DNA of 43,231 nucleotides from Selenomonadaceae bacterium (GTDB taxonomy: Bacteria > Bacillota > Negativicutes > Selenomonadales > Selenomonadaceae). The notes under the pieces were generated by a model. That model saw only the letters and a program-made list of their open reading frames with translations. It ran no database searches and had not been told where the DNA came from. The stretch is from positions 1 to 43,231 of the forward strand of contig JAEEGN010000069.1 in the NCBI GenBank assembly GCA_016280345.1. Direction: 5' to 3'. This document shows positions 27,576-35,546 of the stretch, in pieces; within the stretch, counting starts at the first letter, position 1; each line of letters starts with the position of its first letter. Made by a program: the position numbers and the translations under genes.

Positions 27576-27938
27576 TTAGCCGGCGAAGTGTTCGAAATAG
27601 ACGGCGCTGGCGAACAGGACAAGGGAAATGGCGATGAAAGCGAAAGTCGCCCGGCCGATCCATTGGAGCTGCTTGGGAGTGAATTTATCCTCGTTGCGGC
27701 GCTGGAAGTACATCAGGAGCAACGCGGCAGCCAGAGTACTGTACATGCCGCGATTGAGGTTCGTCATGATTTCCCAGCTCGAGGCCAGAAGGAACAGCGT
27801 CATGCAGATGACCGCGACCAGCACTAGGTTTTCCCACGGCTTATGAGTGGTACGGGGGGCGCTGTCCTGGAGCATCTCCTCTTCCATCTTCTGCGTCGTC
27901 TCGATATTCTTCTTGATGCGTTTCGTCTGTCGGGCCAT
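27576..27938 (-). CDS. Small membrane protein of unknown function
   Basis: A 120-aa protein. A basic, charged cytoplasmic N-terminus (MARQTKRIKKN... about 1-35) precedes three hydrophobic stretches: NLVLVAVICMTLFLLASSW, the segment ending LAAALLLMYF, and TFAFIAISLVLFASAVYF. GGAGGGGAG lies before the ATG, which supports a real gene. I do not recognise the family. Confidence 0.75.
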   Translation of the reverse strand: MARQTKRIKKNIETTQKMEEEMLQDSAPRTTHKPWENLVLVAVICMTLFLLASSWEIMTNLNRGMYSTLAAALLLMYFQRRNEDKFTPKQLQWIGRATFAFIAISLVLFASAVYFEHFAG

Positions 27939-28041
27939 GCGATGAATCTCCCCTCCTCCGAAAATTGCGCGGCGCGCCGGGCGTTCCTATTATAGCATGG
28001 AATCCTTCCGCAAGGAAGATTTTTCCGGGCGGGCTACAAAG

Positions 28042-28075
28042 AAAAAACCGGCGGCGCCACAGGGCCTGCCGTCGG
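28042..28075 (-). terminator. Terminator after tRNA-Arg
   Basis: On the minus strand, CCGACGGC and GCCGCCGG pair with one mismatch and are followed by TTTTTT, 13 bp past the tRNA 3' end. Confidence 0.75.
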
Positions 28076-28087
28076 TCGCTATTCAGA

Positions 28088-28165
28088 TGGTGACCCAGGA
28101 GGGACTCGAACCCCCGACCCTTTGGTTCGTAGCCAAATACTCTAATCCAACTGAGCTACTGGGCC
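28088..28165 (-). tRNA. tRNA-Arg (anticodon ACG)
   Basis: A cloverleaf on the minus strand. The acceptor GGCCCAG pairs with CTGGGTC (one G-U). D arm GCTC...GAGT follows, then anticodon stem TTTGG/CCAAA around loop CTACGAA, giving anticodon ACG (inosine-modified; CGU/CGC/CGA codons). The T arm GGGGGTTCGAGTCCCTC is next. CCA is encoded at 28088-28090. Confidence 0.95.
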
Positions 28166-28240
28166 ATGTTGACGCCTTCGCAATCAACGAAATCTATGAT
28201 AGCACAGATACGTGTTTATGTCAATGTTTGGAAAGAAGAT

Positions 28241-28269
28241 TTTCCTTAAAGGGGAATATGTGTTACAAT
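28241..28269 (+). promoter_or_regulatory. Possible promoter of the LytTR regulator operon
   Basis: TTTCCT, 17 bases, TACAAT (28264-28269), about 35 bp before the ATG 28305. The -35 is poor and the -10 is 5 of 6, so the promoter may need an activator. Confidence 0.4.
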
Positions 28270-28304
28270 GGGGGCTATCTTATAACGAAAAGGGGGAGCC
28301 GGTT

Positions 28305-29024
28305 ATGAGGATTGCGGTTTGTGACAGTGACGCCGTCCTGCGGGAGGAACTGGGGCGGCTGATCCGGCAGGCACGGCCGGAAGCGGACGTTTTTGAGTAC
28401 TCGTCCGGGGAGGCGCTTCTGGCGGAAACGGAACCTTTCACGCTGGTCTTTCTCGATATCCGTGGCGTGGATGGCCTGACCGCGGCCCGGAGGTTGCGGG
28501 ATAGGGAGTGTCACGAGGGGCGGAGGCCCGCGGTGCTGGCCTTTGTCACCGGCTACCGGGAATACATGGAGGAGGCCTTCGACGTGCAGGCTTTCCATTA
28601 TCTTGTGAAACCCATCGATCCCAGGCGTTTCCGCGAGGTTTTCGAACGGGCCTGGCAGGAGGCCGAAGCAGTCTGGCGTCCGGCCGGACGATTCCTCCTG
28701 CTGAAAGCGGCAGGGGGAACGGAGAGAGTATTTCTCAAGGATCTCCTTTACGTTGAGAGCGGCAATAAGAAAGTGATCCTGCATACAATCGGAGGCGTTT
28801 ACGAGACCGGCGTCCGCATGGAGGCGCTGGAGGTTTCCCTGGGACCATCCTTTTACCGCTGCCATCGCTGCTATCTGGTGAATCTGGAGCAGGTGGCGGC
28901 CTATGGGCCGGGAGCAATCCGACTGACGAACGGCGAAGAGATATTGATTGCCCAGCGGAAATACACGCCTTTCGTCCGGGCATTTCTGCGCTACGCCAGG
29001 GAAGGCGGCCTGGTCCATGTTTGA
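28305..29024 (+). CDS. LytTR-family response regulator
   Basis: A 239-aa regulator of the AgrA/LytR type. The receiver domain (1-120) has D51 in VFLDIRGVDG, VTGYREYMEEAF and LVKPID. The LytTR DNA-binding domain (about 140-239) has DLLYVESGNKKVILHT, FYRCHRCYLVNLEQVA and the C-terminal RKYTPFVRAFLRY. I choose ATG 28305, behind AAGGGGGAG; the longer frame from 28212 lacks homology. Its stop overlaps the HK10 kinase start by 8 bp, so they form a two-component pair. Confidence 0.92.
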   Translation: MRIAVCDSDAVLREELGRLIRQARPEADVFEYSSGEALLAETEPFTLVFLDIRGVDGLTAARRLRDRECHEGRRPAVLAFVTGYREYMEEAFDVQAFHYLVKPIDPRRFREVFERAWQEAEAVWRPAGRFLLLKAAGGTERVFLKDLLYVESGNKKVILHTIGGVYETGVRMEALEVSLGPSFYRCHRCYLVNLEQVAAYGPGAIRLTNGEEILIAQRKYTPFVRAFLRYAREGGLVHV

Positions 29025-30468
29025 GGAAACGCTTCTGGAGGGGGCGGTTGCTCTGGCGAAGGGGGCACTGGCCTTGGCATACGCGGGTGGTTTTCTGGAG
29101 GAAAAGCTGTTTCCCCGGTATGGGCGGAGGCTCCTCTGGTGTGTCCTCTATTGCGCGGGCGAGCTGCTATGGAGCCAGGTGACTTCCTGGGAGCCCCGTC
29201 TCAATTTCGTCGGCTTTCTGCCCTTGGGGCTTCTTTTTTTCGGCCTTCAGGATCGGTTCTTCGTCCGTGACCGCTGGCGAGGTCTTTTTGTTGCCGCCAG
29301 CTTCGTCGCCGGGTGGGAAATCCTGAAATTCACGGCGAGTCCTCTGGCATACCTGCTTTTCAGTGTACTGGACGCGTTCATGGAATGGCTCGTGCAGCAG
29401 GACTTTTTTCTGCGAGCGGCGGAGGGCGGGACGCTGCTTACAGCGGTGGAAACGGCCTGGCGCTTTTGGCAAATAGCCGTATTGTTCCTGGCGCGTTTTT
29501 TCCAGCTCGCCCTTTTTGGCGGTTATTTGCGGCTCATGCACCGACGGTTCGTGCGGCGGGACTATCCGCTCCACTTTCCCGAGAGCCTGTTTCTGCTACT
29601 GCCCTGTCTTACCGTGCTGGGTCTCGCGCTGACGCTCCGGTTGATGCTGACACCGGATGAAAGCGGCCTGCCGGGGCTTCTCTTTGAGCGCGCTCCTGCC
29701 ACGACGCTGCTTCTGCCGCTGGTGTCAGTGTTGCTGCTCGGCGTGATGGTTGAAACTGTGACGCTGTTCCAGCATCTGGCCGAGGCGCGGGAGGAGGAGC
29801 AAAAGCGATTGCTGCTGGAAAACCGGGTTAGTGAAGTGCAGCGTGAGGTGGAGGAGGTGCAGGATATCTACGCCGATATCCGGGGCCTGCGGCATGACCT
29901 GAGAAACCATCTGGCCTGCCTGGCGGCATTACCGCGCTCAGCGGTGGAAAGCGGCGAATGGGCGGGCTATATCGACCGCATGCGGGTTACGGTGGAGCGG
30001 CTGGACTTTGCTTATCAGACGGGGAATCCCATTCTCGATGTGATTCTGCACCAGAGCGCCCAGCGGGCGAAGAAGAAGGGTATTGGTTTTACTGCGTCAG
30101 TCGTATTCCCGACGGGACAGGCCATCGACGCCTATGATCTGGGAGTGATTATGAACAACGCGTTGCAGAACGCGTTGGAAGCAGCGGAAAAGGCCGATGG
30201 GATGCGGGAAATCGATGTCCGCACTTACCAGAAGAACAGTCTGTTCTTTCTGGAGGTGGGAAACGACTTTGCCGGCTCCTTCACGCCGCCGCCGGAGGGC
30301 GTTCTTCCCGCTACGACCAAGCCGGACAAAGCCCTGCATGGACTGGGCCTCGCCAATATCCGCCGCTGCGCCCGCAAGTATCGGGGCGACCTCGATATTG
30401 CGGTGACCGAGCAGGGGGGACGGAAGCGGTTCCGTCTTACGGTGATGCTGTATCCGGGCGCGGAGTAA
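29017..30468 (+). CDS. HK10-type (AgrC/LytS-like) sensor histidine kinase
   Basis: A 483-aa integral-membrane kinase. The first 250 residues hold about six or seven hydrophobic segments (for example LEGAVALAKGALALAYAGGF and FLPLGLLFFGL), followed by a short coiled coil. The kinase core has the unusual H-box GLRHDLRNHLACL (H293), typical of the HPK10 group. The ATPase domain has NNALQNALEAAE and HGLGLANI. It starts at ATG 29017, overlapping the LytTR gene. AgrC relatives sense a peptide, but no agrB/agrD-like gene is adjacent, so its signal is unknown. Confidence 0.9.
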   Translation: MFEETLLEGAVALAKGALALAYAGGFLEEKLFPRYGRRLLWCVLYCAGELLWSQVTSWEPRLNFVGFLPLGLLFFGLQDRFFVRDRWRGLFVAASFVAGWEILKFTASPLAYLLFSVLDAFMEWLVQQDFFLRAAEGGTLLTAVETAWRFWQIAVLFLARFFQLALFGGYLRLMHRRFVRRDYPLHFPESLFLLLPCLTVLGLALTLRLMLTPDESGLPGLLFERAPATTLLLPLVSVLLLGVMVETVTLFQHLAEAREEEQKRLLLENRVSEVQREVEEVQDIYADIRGLRHDLRNHLACLAALPRSAVESGEWAGYIDRMRVTVERLDFAYQTGNPILDVILHQSAQRAKKKGIGFTASVVFPTGQAIDAYDLGVIMNNALQNALEAAEKADGMREIDVRTYQKNSLFFLEVGNDFAGSFTPPPEGVLPATTKPDKALHGLGLANIRRCARKYRGDLDIAVTEQGGRKRFRLTVMLYPGAE

Positions 30469-30472
30469 CAGG

Positions 30473-30517
30473 GCAACAAGAAAGAGCAGCCGGAATGGGG
30501 CTGCTCTTTCTTGTTGC
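30473..30517. terminator. Terminator between convergent HK10 and lipoprotein genes
   Basis: GCAACAAGAAAGAGCAGCC and GGCTGCTCTTTCTTGTTGC form a 19-bp perfect stem with a 7-nt loop. The symmetric A- and T-rich arms let it serve both directions. Confidence 0.8.
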
Positions 30518-30524
30518 TGCAATG

Positions 30525-31112
30525 TTACCGCAGAAGGTTCTGTTGCAAGCGCTCGCCGGCTTTTTCCCGGGCCGGGTCGTTACGCTGGAGGCGCATAAGC
30601 TCGTGGCGGATGAGGTTGGCGTTGGTACCGGGAACCGGGAGGCCGAGGATCTTGCTATCGGCGTCAACGAAGTAGGTCATGGGGACGCTTTTCGTACGGG
30701 TGAGAAGCGGCGCGAAGTCATCGTTGGCAACGAGATGGCGGAGGTGAGGCGTTGCTTTCGCGAGACATCGGGCAGCGTCCAGATCGGCCTTGTCCGGCAG
30801 CCCGTGACGTCCGGCGACGAGGCTGAGAATGCCGACACGTTCCGGTAGGCTGGAAGCTACTTCTTCCAGTCGTGGCAGGAGTGAATCCGAAGATTCGGCG
30901 TCGGGTAGCCAGAGGACGATGGCGGTGACGGCATGGCGACGGAAAATGTCCTCCGTCACCGTTGTGCTCGCGAGATCGACGGTCCGGAAGGTTGGAAATA
31001 CCCGTAGTGGCGGTTCCGTCTCCCGGCCACAGCCGGCGATCAGGGACAGCAACAGCAACGCCAGGGCACCGAGGAACAGCCGGTATATTATGCGCACGGT
31101 GCGCCTTTGCAT
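30525..31112 (-). CDS. Thioredoxin-fold lipoprotein lacking the CxxC
   Basis: A 195-aa lipoprotein. A basic start and hydrophobic stretch end in a lipobox LIAGC (Cys about residue 29), so the mature protein is membrane-anchored in the periplasm. The rest has the thioredoxin/TlpA pattern: beta strand TAIVLWLPDAESSDSLLP where WxxxCxxC would be, then SVPMTYFVDADSKILG with the cis-Pro loop. Both redox cysteines are replaced, so it should not catalyse thiol exchange. The start is ATG 31112, with AAAGGAG upstream; the 212-aa ORF start is too early. Confidence 0.75.
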   Translation of the reverse strand: MQRRTVRIIYRLFLGALALLLLSLIAGCGRETEPPLRVFPTFRTVDLASTTVTEDIFRRHAVTAIVLWLPDAESSDSLLPRLEEVASSLPERVGILSLVAGRHGLPDKADLDAARCLAKATPHLRHLVANDDFAPLLTRTKSVPMTYFVDADSKILGLPVPGTNANLIRHELMRLQRNDPAREKAGERLQQNLLR

Positions 31113-31283
31113 GCGGCCATCTCCTTTCGTTTCCGTTGAAGCGTGTAGGTGCGCGCGAAGCACCGGGAAAGCGCTGCGGCTACGCTACTTCATGATAGCA
31201 CAAAACGCCCGGCGACGAAACTGTCGCTGCATTTTGGGGGAATGTCGCCAGGGTAGGTTTCTCATGGCTTGGGAGCGGTTCAT

Positions 31284-31305
31284 GTCATTTCACTCCCAAA
31301 ATGAC
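31284..31305. promoter_or_regulatory. Possible operator upstream of the DUF6033-like operon
   Basis: A perfect inverted repeat GTCATTT-N8-AAATGAC (31284-31305) overlaps a second one, TTGGGAG (31269-31275) and CTCCCAA (31293-31299). Both lie just upstream of the -35 at 31325. The 287-bp gap 31113-31399 otherwise holds only the promoter below; I see no gene in it. Confidence 0.4.
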
Positions 31306-31324
31306 GTCGTTCGCGCCGAATCCC

Positions 31325-31353
31325 TTGCGATGGCTGGAGTGACCGTTTATAAT
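31325..31353 (+). promoter_or_regulatory. Promoter of the DUF6033-like / FliD-C-like operon
   Basis: TTGCGA (31325-31330), 17 bases, TATAAT (31348-31353), about 47 bp before the ATG 31400. This is a sigma-70 type promoter, not the flagellar sigma-28 pattern. Confidence 0.7.
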
Positions 31354-31399
31354 GGGAACAGAGAGGAAGTTTCAGGATTTCAAGGAGGAGGGACAGCGT

Positions 31400-32056
31400 A
31401 TGGACGCGATGCAGGGCATGGGCGGGCGTTTGGCGGTCTATTCCGGGACGTTGCCGCGGCCGGTGAAGAGGAACGAGAGAACGGAGGGATGGGATCCGTC
31501 GGAAAAGGTGACGGAGAGAACCAGGGCGGCAGAGGAGAGGACGGATTTCACGAATCTGCGGGAATTGACGGACTATCTGCGGGAGAACTACGCCACGGTG
31601 AAGAGCGGCGTAACAGTGATTTCCCAACGATTCCTGCGGGATTGCCTGACCGACGGGGAAAAGCGGCGGAGCCTCTTCGGGAATCTGGAAGCGGCGGAGC
31701 AGATGGCGCAGGAAGCGCCGGAACGGTTGCCGGGCTTTCAGTCGATGAAGGTCACGATTGACGACGAAGGCAACATGATGACGGAGACCATGAGCCGTCG
31801 GGTGGGCTTCAATGGGGAGAAGATGGCCCGGCGCATTCGGGCAGCCCGCAGCAAGAACGATATGACGGCCATCATGGCGATGTTGCAGAACGACTTGTCC
31901 GTCTGCCAGGATGGATTGCGGGACGGGGCTTGCGATGAGGCCGAGGTCGCCAAGGTCAAGGCCATGATACAGGAGGCGGAGCGGCGCATGGCGGAGCTTT
32001 CCGGCGTGCCGGAGGAATCCCGAGAACGGGCGGTCTTTGTTGATGTTATCATCTGA
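31400..32056 (+). CDS. DUF6033-like protein, paralogue A
   Basis: A 218-aa soluble protein without signal peptide or membrane helix. The central block TVISQRFLRDCLTDGEKRRS followed by an MKVTIDDEGNMMTET strand matches the pattern shared with the next two genes (SVSPAFLEKC.KDPEK and MISPKVLREMTRDPEK), which I associate with the DUF6033 family. The C-terminal half is helical and charged. I start at ATG 31400 (AAGGAGGAGG upstream); the ORF-track start 31352 lies on the -10 box. The function is unknown. Confidence 0.7.
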   Translation: MDAMQGMGGRLAVYSGTLPRPVKRNERTEGWDPSEKVTERTRAAEERTDFTNLRELTDYLRENYATVKSGVTVISQRFLRDCLTDGEKRRSLFGNLEAAEQMAQEAPERLPGFQSMKVTIDDEGNMMTETMSRRVGFNGEKMARRIRAARSKNDMTAIMAMLQNDLSVCQDGLRDGACDEAEVAKVKAMIQEAERRMAELSGVPEESRERAVFVDVII

Positions 32057-32081
32057 CCCGTAATAGCAGGGAGGAAGCATT

Positions 32082-32744
32082 GTGGGCATGGAAGTGCAAA
32101 ATACGACAGCGCAAATGATGAAAACACCGTCGGGAGGGATTGGGAGCGGCGTGAAGCATACTTCGGCAGAAGTAAGCGCCAAAAGCTATGCCAACGCGGC
32201 GGACTACGCGAAGGAACTGGCCAAACGCTTCGATTATTTCGGGCGGCAGACAAAGATTGACGGCGTGCCGACGACGGTATCGGTCTCGCCGGCGTTTCTG
32301 GAAAAGTGTCGAAAGGATCCGGAGAAGCAGCGGTATCTTGAAAGCAATCTCGCGGCTATGAAGCAAGGCGTCGAGTATTGTAGCCGAAGGACGCGGCTTC
32401 TGCCGGGAAATCCGGTGATGACGCACGCCAGCTACTCCGTTGATGCCAATGGCAATATTACCATGTGCGGTGGCTGCACCAACGACCCGGACGGCAAGAT
32501 TGCCCGCGAGAACGCCGAAAAGCGGGTGAGAAAGCAGAAAGAGGAAGCGGCACGGTTGGTGAGACTCCGCGAGAAACGACAAGCTGAGCGCCGGGCGAAA
32601 GAGAAGGCCTGGAAAAAAGGGCGGGAGATGGAATACCGAACTACCGGACGGAACGTCACACAGCTTACAGATAGCCTGCTTCGGCAGATGAACGGGCTGG
32701 ATGCCCGGGAGGACACAGCGAACCTTTTCGACGCGCTTGTATAA
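32082..32744 (+). CDS. DUF6033-like protein, paralogue B
   Basis: A 220-aa soluble protein. The shared core is SVSPAFLEKCRKDPEKQRY, then HASYSVDANGNITMCGGC; afterwards a long, strongly charged coiled-coil segment (about 140-185, KQKEEAARLVRLREKRQAER). The GTG at 32082 follows GGGAGGAAG. It carries a CxxC (CGGC) that the other two copies lack. It is in one transcription unit with its neighbours (gap 25 bp). Confidence 0.7.
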   Translation: MGMEVQNTTAQMMKTPSGGIGSGVKHTSAEVSAKSYANAADYAKELAKRFDYFGRQTKIDGVPTTVSVSPAFLEKCRKDPEKQRYLESNLAAMKQGVEYCSRRTRLLPGNPVMTHASYSVDANGNITMCGGCTNDPDGKIARENAEKRVRKQKEEAARLVRLREKRQAERRAKEKAWKKGREMEYRTTGRNVTQLTDSLLRQMNGLDAREDTANLFDALV

Positions 32745-32798
32745 GCGCGCAGGGAGTCATTCATCGGGAAACAGGGAAATTTCAAGGAGGAGATTAAA

Positions 32799-33365
32799 AT
32801 GCCGGTACGATTGGGTAACAGCTATGTCACGGAAGCAGCGCGGGATTACGCGCAGAACCAGACGTCGTCGGCGACGGACAGCGCCGGGCTGCTAAAAGAA
32901 CTGGGGGAGAAATTCCCGGGGCTGAAAATCCAGGCGGGGACGGCGCCCTTTTCCGGGACGGGCATGAATAATGTGATGATTTCACCGAAGGTACTGCGGG
33001 AGATGACTCGCGACCCGGAGAAGCGGCAGGAGTACGAGGCACTGCTCTACGACGTGCAGTGGACTTCAGCGGGGCTGGGAAAGAATCTGCCGGACGGCCG
33101 GCGAGTTAAATCGCATGGTTTTATTATCACCAACGATGGCGGACTACGGAGCTGGAGCATTTCGGAGAGTACTGCGTCTAATTCGCGGAAGAACCGGAGC
33201 CTTTTCACCGTGGCAAAGGCAGGCACTAAAAAAACGCCGTCGGGGAAAGCGGCGAAAAAAAGCGTGGCAAAACGGGCGGCTTTGTCACCTAACAATGCCA
33301 AAGCGACGCCCGCGTTCCGGCTGACGCTCAGCGAGCAGGCGGAACGTGCGGCCCGGTGGAAATGA
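32799..33365 (+). CDS. DUF6033-like protein, paralogue C
   Basis: A 188-aa soluble protein. The core is NVMISPKVLREMTRDPEKRQ followed by HGFIITNDGGLRSWS. A Lys/Ala-rich C-terminal tail (about 135-165, GKAAKKSVAKRAA) looks disordered and might bind nucleic acid or another acidic partner. AAGGAGGAG precedes the ATG. It is the shortest copy. Confidence 0.7.
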   Translation: MPVRLGNSYVTEAARDYAQNQTSSATDSAGLLKELGEKFPGLKIQAGTAPFSGTGMNNVMISPKVLREMTRDPEKRQEYEALLYDVQWTSAGLGKNLPDGRRVKSHGFIITNDGGLRSWSISESTASNSRKNRSLFTVAKAGTKKTPSGKAAKKSVAKRAALSPNNAKATPAFRLTLSEQAERAARWK

Positions 33366-33423
33366 AGCCAATCCAAAGGATAAACCCGGCGAATGCCGGG
33401 CTGACAGGGAAGGAGCGATACAT

Positions 33424-34179
33424 ATGGCAACGGTTTGGGCAATGGCCCGCATGAATTACATGATGATGAATCTCACTCAGAGCGCCGGGTTTTCGCGCTA
33501 CGCCTCCTCGCGGGGCACCAGTACTTCTCCGGATTCGCCGTATTCCGGCTATAGCGGCCTCAACACGGGGCTTGCCCGGGAGTACGCCGCGACCTCGAAG
33601 GCCTTTGATACGGAGTTTACTTCCACGATGAACGCCCTCAAGGCCTCGTCGGACAAATTGAAGAAGCTGGACTTTGACGCCGTTGCCACGGCCCCGGCAA
33701 AAGAGACAGCGACGGAGGAGACGCCGGAGAGAAGTGAGGCAATGGAGGTAGCCGTCGCGGTGGTAGGGGAGTTTGCCAAAGACTACAATGCTGCCATTGA
33801 CTTCTTCCAAAAGAACGCTCACGGCTCCAACCGCATGACCAATCTCGCCGGGCGTTTTGCCGATACCGCCTATCGCGCCCGTGCCTTCACGAAGATCGGG
33901 GTGAACGTGGACGCGGCGGGGAAACTCAAGGTGGATGAGGAAAGGCTCACGACTGCCATAAGGGAAGATCCCGGACAGGTAGAGAATCTGCTGGGAAAAG
34001 GCGGCCTCGCCGGCAAGGCGGACACCCATATTGCCACCGCTCAGGCGCAGCAGAGTCGGCTCTTTTCCTCCATCCTGTCCGCGGGCAGCCTTTCCTTCGG
34101 CGGCTATTCGTCACGCGGCGGCTTATCCGGTGCATCTTCCTTTTCCCAATGGGGCAATCTCCTGAACTATTACATTTGA
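33424..34179 (+). CDS. Protein resembling the C-terminal domain of flagellar cap protein FliD
   Basis: A 251-aa protein. Residues about 110-220 match the FliD C-terminal pattern: VVGEFAKDYNAAIDFFQ, then a stretch of helix, then IGVNVDAAGKLKVDEERL, IREDPGQVENLL and GGLAGKADTHI. The N-terminal D0 segment and central domains of a true FliD (about 450 aa or more) are missing, and residues 1-100 and the Gly/Ser-rich tail are unlike FliD. No flagellar genes are near. It follows the three DUF6033-like genes after 58 bp, so it belongs to their operon. The start is ATG 33424 behind GGGAAGGAG. Function as a secreted or structural protein is speculation. Confidence 0.7.
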   Translation: MATVWAMARMNYMMMNLTQSAGFSRYASSRGTSTSPDSPYSGYSGLNTGLAREYAATSKAFDTEFTSTMNALKASSDKLKKLDFDAVATAPAKETATEETPERSEAMEVAVAVVGEFAKDYNAAIDFFQKNAHGSNRMTNLAGRFADTAYRARAFTKIGVNVDAAGKLKVDEERLTTAIREDPGQVENLLGKGGLAGKADTHIATAQAQQSRLFSSILSAGSLSFGGYSSRGGLSGASSFSQWGNLLNYYI

Positions 34180-34215
34180 CAAGATAAGTATTTCTCAACC
34201 CAATTCAACGCAAAG

Positions 34216-34262
34216 AAACGCCCGGGACGAAGACGATTGTCGTCAACGATCCGGGCGTTTTT
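34216..34262. terminator. Bidirectional terminator between the FliD-C-like gene and panD
   Basis: AAACGCCCGG and CCGGGCGTTT (10-bp perfect arms) enclose a partly paired loop, followed by TT on the plus strand and AAAG before the stem. Confidence 0.8.
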
Positions 34263-34268
34263 CGTATG

Positions 34269-34652
34269 TCATTTTGTCTGTGCCGGGTATTCGACATGGC
34301 GGATTTCTTTTAACCGGTTCTTTTCATCCACCATGACGACGGTGGGGTGATAGCCGCGGGCTTCGGTTTCGTCCATGAAGGCGTAGGCCATGATGATGAC
34401 AACATCGCCGGGTTGGGCGCAACGGGCGGCAGCGCCGTTCAGACAGATGACGCCGCTGCCCCTGGGTCCGGGAATCACATAGGTCTCGAGCCGGGCGCCG
34501 TTGTTGTTGTCAACAACCTGCACCCGCTCGTTGGGCAGGATACCGGAGGCCTCCAACAGCGCATCGTCGATGGTGATGCTCCCCATGTAGTGGAGATTCG
34601 CCTCGGTGACGGTGGCGCAGTGAATTTTGGCTTTCAAAAGGTTCAGCAGCAT
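34269..34652 (-). CDS. panD: Aspartate 1-decarboxylase
   Basis: A 127-aa pyruvoyl enzyme giving beta-alanine for pantothenate. The self-cleavage site Gly24-Ser25 is in YMGSITID, and [11 protein letters not shown] is at the N-terminus; the catalytic loop [12 protein letters not shown] is also present. Its start overlaps the panC stop by 10 bp. It ends the pan operon. Confidence 0.97.
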   Translation of the reverse strand: MLLNLLKAKIHCATVTEANLHYMGSITIDDALLEASGILPNERVQVVDNNNGARLETYVIPGPRGSGVICLNGAAARCAQPGDVVIIMAYAFMDETEARGYHPTVVMVDEKNRLKEIRHVEYPAQTK

Positions 34653-35506
34653 GTTTCATCGCCTCCCAGGATGACGTTGTCGATGAGCCGCGTCTTCCCA
34701 ATGCGGACCGCGATGGCCAGGAGGACCGGCTGGTCAGCGGTCTCGATGGGCTGGAGCGCGGGGAAACTGTAAATGTCAACGTAGTCGATGACCGCCATTG
34801 GCTCCTTGCTGATTTCGGCCTTGACCAGAGCACAAAGGGCAGCAACGCTCTTTTGCCCGGCTTGGAAGGCGGTTTTGCCTGACTGGAGGCTCCGGGAGAG
34901 CACCAGCGCCGCCTGTTTTTCCTCCGGGGAGAGGTAGCGATTGCGTGAGCTACGGGCGAGGCCCGATTCTTCCCGTACGATGGGAACCATGATGATCTCG
35001 GTGGGGATATTGAGGTCAGCAACAAAACGCTTTACCACCACGACCTGCTGGGCGTCCTTCTGGCCAAAGAAAGCCTTGTCTGCCCGGGAGAGGTTCATCA
35101 GCTTCGTCACCACGGTGGCGACTCCACGGAAATGGCCGGGACGCTGGGCGCCGCATAGCTTCTTCGTGATGTCGCCCTCGACATTCACATAGGTGCAGTA
35201 ACCGACGGGATACATTTCCGCCGGTTCGGGATGGAACACGGCATCCACCGGCACTGTTTCCAGCTTTTGGCAGTCATCATCGAATTGGCGAGGATAGGCG
35301 TTGTAGTCTTCGTTGGGGCCGAATTGTGTCGGGTTTACGAAGACCGAGGCGACTACGATATCCGTCTGCTTCCTCGCTTCACGCATCAGCGTCAGATGGC
35401 CCTCATGGAGGGCGCCCATCGTCGGTACCAGACCGATTGTCTTGCCCTGGGCCTTGATTTCTTTCGTGTATGCCTGAAATTCCTTGACGGTGCGGAAAAT
35501 CTTCAT
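34643..35506 (-). CDS. panC: Pantothenate synthetase
   Basis: ATP-dependent ligase joining pantoate and beta-alanine; 287 aa. HIGH-like motif [53 protein letters not shown] and [13 protein letters not shown] (SRN plus KMSKS-like region) are present. I start at ATG 35506 with GGAGAG upstream; the longer ORF adds an unrelated leader overlapping the transporter. panB and panE are not in the window. Confidence 0.97.
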   Translation of the reverse strand: MKIFRTVKEFQAYTKEIKAQGKTIGLVPTMGALHEGHLTLMREARKQTDIVVASVFVNPTQFGPNEDYNAYPRQFDDDCQKLETVPVDAVFHPEPAEMYPVGYCTYVNVEGDITKKLCGAQRPGHFRGVATVVTKLMNLSRADKAFFGQKDAQQVVVVKRFVADLNIPTEIIMVPIVREESGLARSSRNRYLSPEEKQAALVLSRSLQSGKTAFQAGQKSVAALCALVKAEISKEPMAVIDYVDIYSFPALQPIETADQPVLLAIAVRIGKTRLIDNVILGGDETCC

Positions 35507-35546
35507 GGCGATTCGCTCTCCTTTTTGCGGAATGGCCTCTTTCGTG

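Noticed and set aside
28166-31112. AgrD-like peptide gene beside the LytTR/HK10 pair
   Set aside because: I find no short ORF with amphipathic leader and Cys-containing core in the gaps.
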